DNA of 64,000 bases, taken from NCBI GenBank assembly GCA_963662175.1, contig OY759225.1, positions 13,013,601-13,077,600 of the forward strand. The letters run 5' to 3'. Within the stretch, counting starts at the first letter, position 1. Every line of letters begins with the position of its first letter. The notes beneath the pieces were generated by a model. That model saw only the letters and a list, made by a program, of their open reading frames with translations, had not been told where the DNA came from and searched no databases. Both the position numbers and the translations under genes were made by a program. Below, piece after piece: positions 61,194 through 64,000 of the stretch. The stretch is from Aradus depressus (taxonomy: Eukaryota > Arthropoda > Insecta > Hemiptera > Aradidae).

Positions 61194-62612
61194 GAGATGA
61201 TTGGATAGTGACAGGGATAGTGTAGTGGATGACTACACTATGTAAAGCTGATACTACATTGTGATGATTGGATAGTGACAGGTTGAAGTGGATGACTACA
61301 TTATGTAAAGCTGATACTACATTGTGATGATTGGATAGTGACAGGTTGAAGTGGATGAGTACACTATGTAAAGCTGATACTCCTTTGTGTTGATTGGGTA
61401 GTGACAGGGTGAAGTGGATGACTACAATAGGCAAAACTGATACTCCATTGTGATGATTGGATAGTGACAGGTTGAAGTGGATGAGTACACTATGTAAAGC
61501 TGATACTACATTGTGATGATTGGATAGTGACAGGTTGAAGTGGATGAGTACACTATGTAAAGCTGATACTCCTTTGTGTTGATTGGGTAGTGACAGGGTG
61601 AAGTGGATGACTACAATAGGCAAAACTGATACTCCATTGTGATGATTGGATAGTGACAGGTTGAAGTGGATGAGTACACTATGTAAAGCTGATACTACAT
61701 TGTGATGATTGGGTAGTGACAGGTTGAAGTGGATGAGTACACTATGTAAAACTGATACTCCATTGTGATGATTGGGTAGTGACAGGTTGAAGTGGATGAG
61801 TACACTATGTAAAACTGATACTCCATTGTGATGATTGGATAGTGACAGGTTGAAGTGGATGAGTACACTATGTAAAACTGATACTCCTTTGTGTTGATTG
61901 GGTAGTGACAGGGTGAAGTGGATGACTACAATAGGCAAAACTGATACTCCATTGTGATGATTGGATAGTGACAGGTTGAAGTGGATGAGTACACTATGTA
62001 AAACTGATACTCCTTTGTGTTGATTGGATAGTGACAGGGTGAAGTGGATGACTACAATAGGCAAAACTGATACTCCATTGTGATGATTGGATAGTGACAG
62101 GTTGAAGTGGATGGCTACATTATGTAAAACTGATATTCCTTTGTGTTGATTGGGTAGTGACAGGTTGAAGTGGATGAGTACACTAAGCAACACTGATACT
62201 CCATTGTGATGATTGGATAGTGACAGGGTGAAGTGGGTGAGTACTCTAGGAACACTGATACTCCATTGTGTTGATTGGATAGTGACAGGGTGAAGTGGAT
62301 GATTACACTAGGCAAAACTAATACTCCATTGTGGTGATTGGATAGTGACACGGTGAAGTGGATGACTACACTAGGCAAAACTGATACTCCATTGTGATGA
62401 TTGGATAGTGACAGGGTGAAGTGGATGACTACACTAGGCAAAACGGATACTCCATTGTGATGATTGGATAGTGACAGGGTGAAGTGGATGACTACACTAG
62501 GCAAAACGGATACTCCATTGTGATGATTGGACAGTAACAGGGTGAAGTGGATAACTACACTAGGCAAAACTGATACTCCATTGTGATGATTGGACAGTGA
62601 TAGGATGAAGTC
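61194..62612. repeat. Minisatellite, 63-bp unit, about 22 copies
   Basis: Units of 63 bp (GATGATTGGATAGTGACAGG core). Two main variants (GTGTTGATTGGGTAGTGACAG... and GTGATGATTGGATAGTGACAG...) are arranged so that a 189-bp three-unit pattern repeats around 61320-61700 and again further right. Because 63 = 3x21, the minus strand is open for 342 and 150 codons with a 21-residue peptide repeat. No start context or homology; I treat it as non-coding. Confidence 0.92.
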
Positions 62613-62965
62613 CTGCAGATTAGAGTCTCTTGTCCAGACTGACTATTGTCCTGATCTTCCTACCCGTGCGGAGACCTCCAGGCTGGAGGCTCCAGCTGAC
62701 GAGTCAATCAGTACAATGTGGGTCAGTCCTTTTGAAGTGCCGCCCCAGACGTACAAGTTTACGACCTCTGATTGTCTCCCATTACCGGGCCCAATTAACG
62801 ACCTCACCGGATCTAACAAGCAACAACAGCTCGTAACTATGGAGCCTTCCCTACAAGCCGCCACGTCTTCTCCAGTTCGAAAGAGGGGTCAACAAGGACG
62901 TACCCAGAGGATGGAGGTTACAAAAATAGTAATAATGTGAAGTTACCTGATCTAGAGAGAAATTA
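62613..62965. other. Unassigned, GC-richer flank of minisatellite
   Basis: A plus-strand frame (62590-62940, 116 codons) has no recognisable domain. The base composition is more balanced than elsewhere, so it could be part of an unidentified gene or element. Confidence 0.35.
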
Positions 62966-62969
62966 TGCA

Positions 62970-63595
62970 ATATAAAAAAATCGTCGGTGAATCACTGGCT
63001 ATATACTTTCCCAGCATCAATTATTTTTTCGCTCCCCCCTACAACCAGTCGACAATTTGCGCTAATATTCGATAGTTGACTCTCATAGAGGCTCCTAAAT
63101 CCTCATACTAAATTTTTTGCCGATATATTCATTACATCGGCAGTTATTGGGCTTTTGGAGTTGAGCCTCTCTCTGACCCTATTCGCTTCTGACAACTCCG
63201 CTGAAAATTAATAATTGCTGTCCTTATGGGATTTCGAAATGACATATAAAATTCTATGTCAATACATTCATTACAACGGCCATTATTAGAGTTTTTGAAT
63301 TAAGTCTCACCCCTAATCCCACCGCCTCCTTGACCGATTTGGTCGAAATTCGATACCTGAAAAACAATAGGTGTCGTCTTTAAAGGGTGCTGGATACACA
63401 TATAAAATTTCGTGTCGATATATTCATTCTATCTGGAGTTATCGTGTTCACCATCACTTATTATACAGACAGACATTATTCTTTCAATTTGGAATTTAGA
63501 GGCGGAATGCATTAAATTCCGTTGAAAACTCCACAAATCGAATTATCATATCTTCCCCTATACATCATACAGCTGGGAAAGTAATATGTAATAAC
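62970..63595 (-). repeat. Repeat B, near full-length copy
   Basis: CGTCGGTGAATCACTGG, TTTCCCAGCATCAATT, CAACCAGTCGACAATTTG, three modules starting at TTCATTACATCGGCAG (63126), TTCATTACAACGGCC (63267) and TTCATTCTATCTGGAG (63421), then GGAATTTAGAGGCGG, ATTCCGTTGAAAACTCC and CTTCCCCTATACATCATACA, AGCTGGGAAAGTA. Module spacing here is 141 and 154 bp. Confidence 0.75.
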
Positions 63596-64000
63596 ATTCA
63601 TTACAACGGCAGTTATTATAGTTTTTGAGTTAAGCCTCTCACTTAATCCTCCCCTTTGACCGATTTGACTGAAAATCAATAGGTGTTGTCCTTGAGAGCT
63701 TCTGGATTCGTGTATAAAATTTCGTGATGATACATTTATTATATCGGAAGCTATCGTATTCAAGGTCACACATAGACCTTTTTTTTTAAATTTGGAATTT
63801 CGTGGTCGGAAAACATGATATTCCGTTGAAAACTCAGGGGTGGAGGGGGGGGAGGTAAAAATATCATGGATGAAAATAGGATTCCTGTTCCGTGAGTCAC
63901 AACTGGTAGCACAGAGTGCGTTAGGGCAGACAAGCTAATCCCCTCCTTATATTGAAGATCCCCCCTCCCTCCTTCCATTAGATTTAAATTTAGTATGAAA
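63596..64000 (-). repeat. Repeat B, further modules to window end
   Basis: Two modules (63597, 63731), outer part GGAATTTCGTGGTCGGAAAA, ATTCCGTTGAAAACTC, then a G-rich stretch and a PLE-b-like fragment (ATCATGGATGAAAATAGG, GTGAGTCACAACTGG). Confidence 0.6.

Noticed and set aside
61165..62193. 342-codon minus-strand frame as a repeat protein gene
   Set aside because: It coincides exactly with a 63-bp minisatellite; the open frame follows from unit length. No start context, signal peptide or homology.
62590..62940. 116-codon frame after the minisatellite
   Set aside because: No domain or homology recognised, and it begins within the repeat array.

Overview
The window is AT-rich, repeat-saturated eukaryotic DNA, most likely from an insect. 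The evidence for an insect is the mix of mariner, pogo/Tigger-like, hAT, Jockey-clade LINE and Penelope-like (PLE) elements, plus tRNA-headed SINEs whose tails are copies of the arthropod telomere unit TTAGG/CCTAA. I cannot name the species. I found no convincing host gene. Every recognisable coding stretch is a piece of a transposon or belongs to a multicopy, element-like family, and most are broken.

The most interesting content is a set of self-cleaving-ribozyme-like motifs. At least five different PLE-like families (called a, b, c, d and e here, with a decayed sixth, f) carry a type I hammerhead layout. It consists of a short stem I, CUGANGA, stem II (often closed by a GNRA-type tetraloop), GAAA, and then a short self-complementary stem III followed by a UH cleavage site. 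Family c is tied directly to PLEs because its 1.4-kb copy encloses the end of a GIY-YIG endonuclease reading frame (27927-28196, minus). One family c copy (57534-58087) is bounded by a 12-bp target duplication and ends one base short of the predicted cleavage site. Several copies sit as fold-backs or perfect palindromes, for example 44624-44878 with 124-bp arms.

The background is built from four repeat classes. (1) SINE1 is about 345 bp, with about 30 copies and fragments on both strands, A and B boxes, and a (CCTAA)n tail. Four full copies have clear 11-13-bp target duplications. (2) SINE2 is a second tRNA-headed family with a poly(A) tail (two copies). (3) Repeat B is an unclassified family about 0.6 kb long. 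It has TACTTCCCCAG/CTGGGGAAGTA ends and internal modules of roughly 135-155 bp, and is the commonest sequence in the window. (4) Repeats C and D are long AT-rich families without coding signal. Cut-and-paste elements are nested in these: pogo-like elements at 3.4-5.4, 16.7-18.6, 21.4 and 41.5-42.3 kb; hAT elements with 8-bp duplications at 45.0, 45.7 and 58.3 kb and a hAT MITE at 35.6 kb; mariners at 35.3 and 38.0 kb; and a Helitron at 36.2 kb. Jockey LINE 3' ends lie at 22.5, 44.9-46.7 and 52.8 kb.

Layout: 0-5.5 kb, SINE1, a tandem duplication and a pogo element nested in PLE-a; 5.8-10 kb, PLE-a and two minisatellites; 11-20 kb, SINEs, repeats B and C, pogo elements and a 93-bp perfect palindrome; 21-30 kb, pogo, LINE, PLE-a, PLE-d and the large PLE-c; 31-39 kb, SINE1, mariner, hAT MITE and Helitron; 39-49 kb, SINE2, an element-like ORF, pogo, repeat D, the PLE-d palindrome, a LINE split by two hATs, and PLE-e; 50-60 kb, repeat-B tandem arrays, LINE, PLE-b, PLE-c and hAT; 61-64 kb, a 1.4-kb minisatellite and repeat B. 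Coordinates of decayed repeats are approximate to about 10-20 bp.
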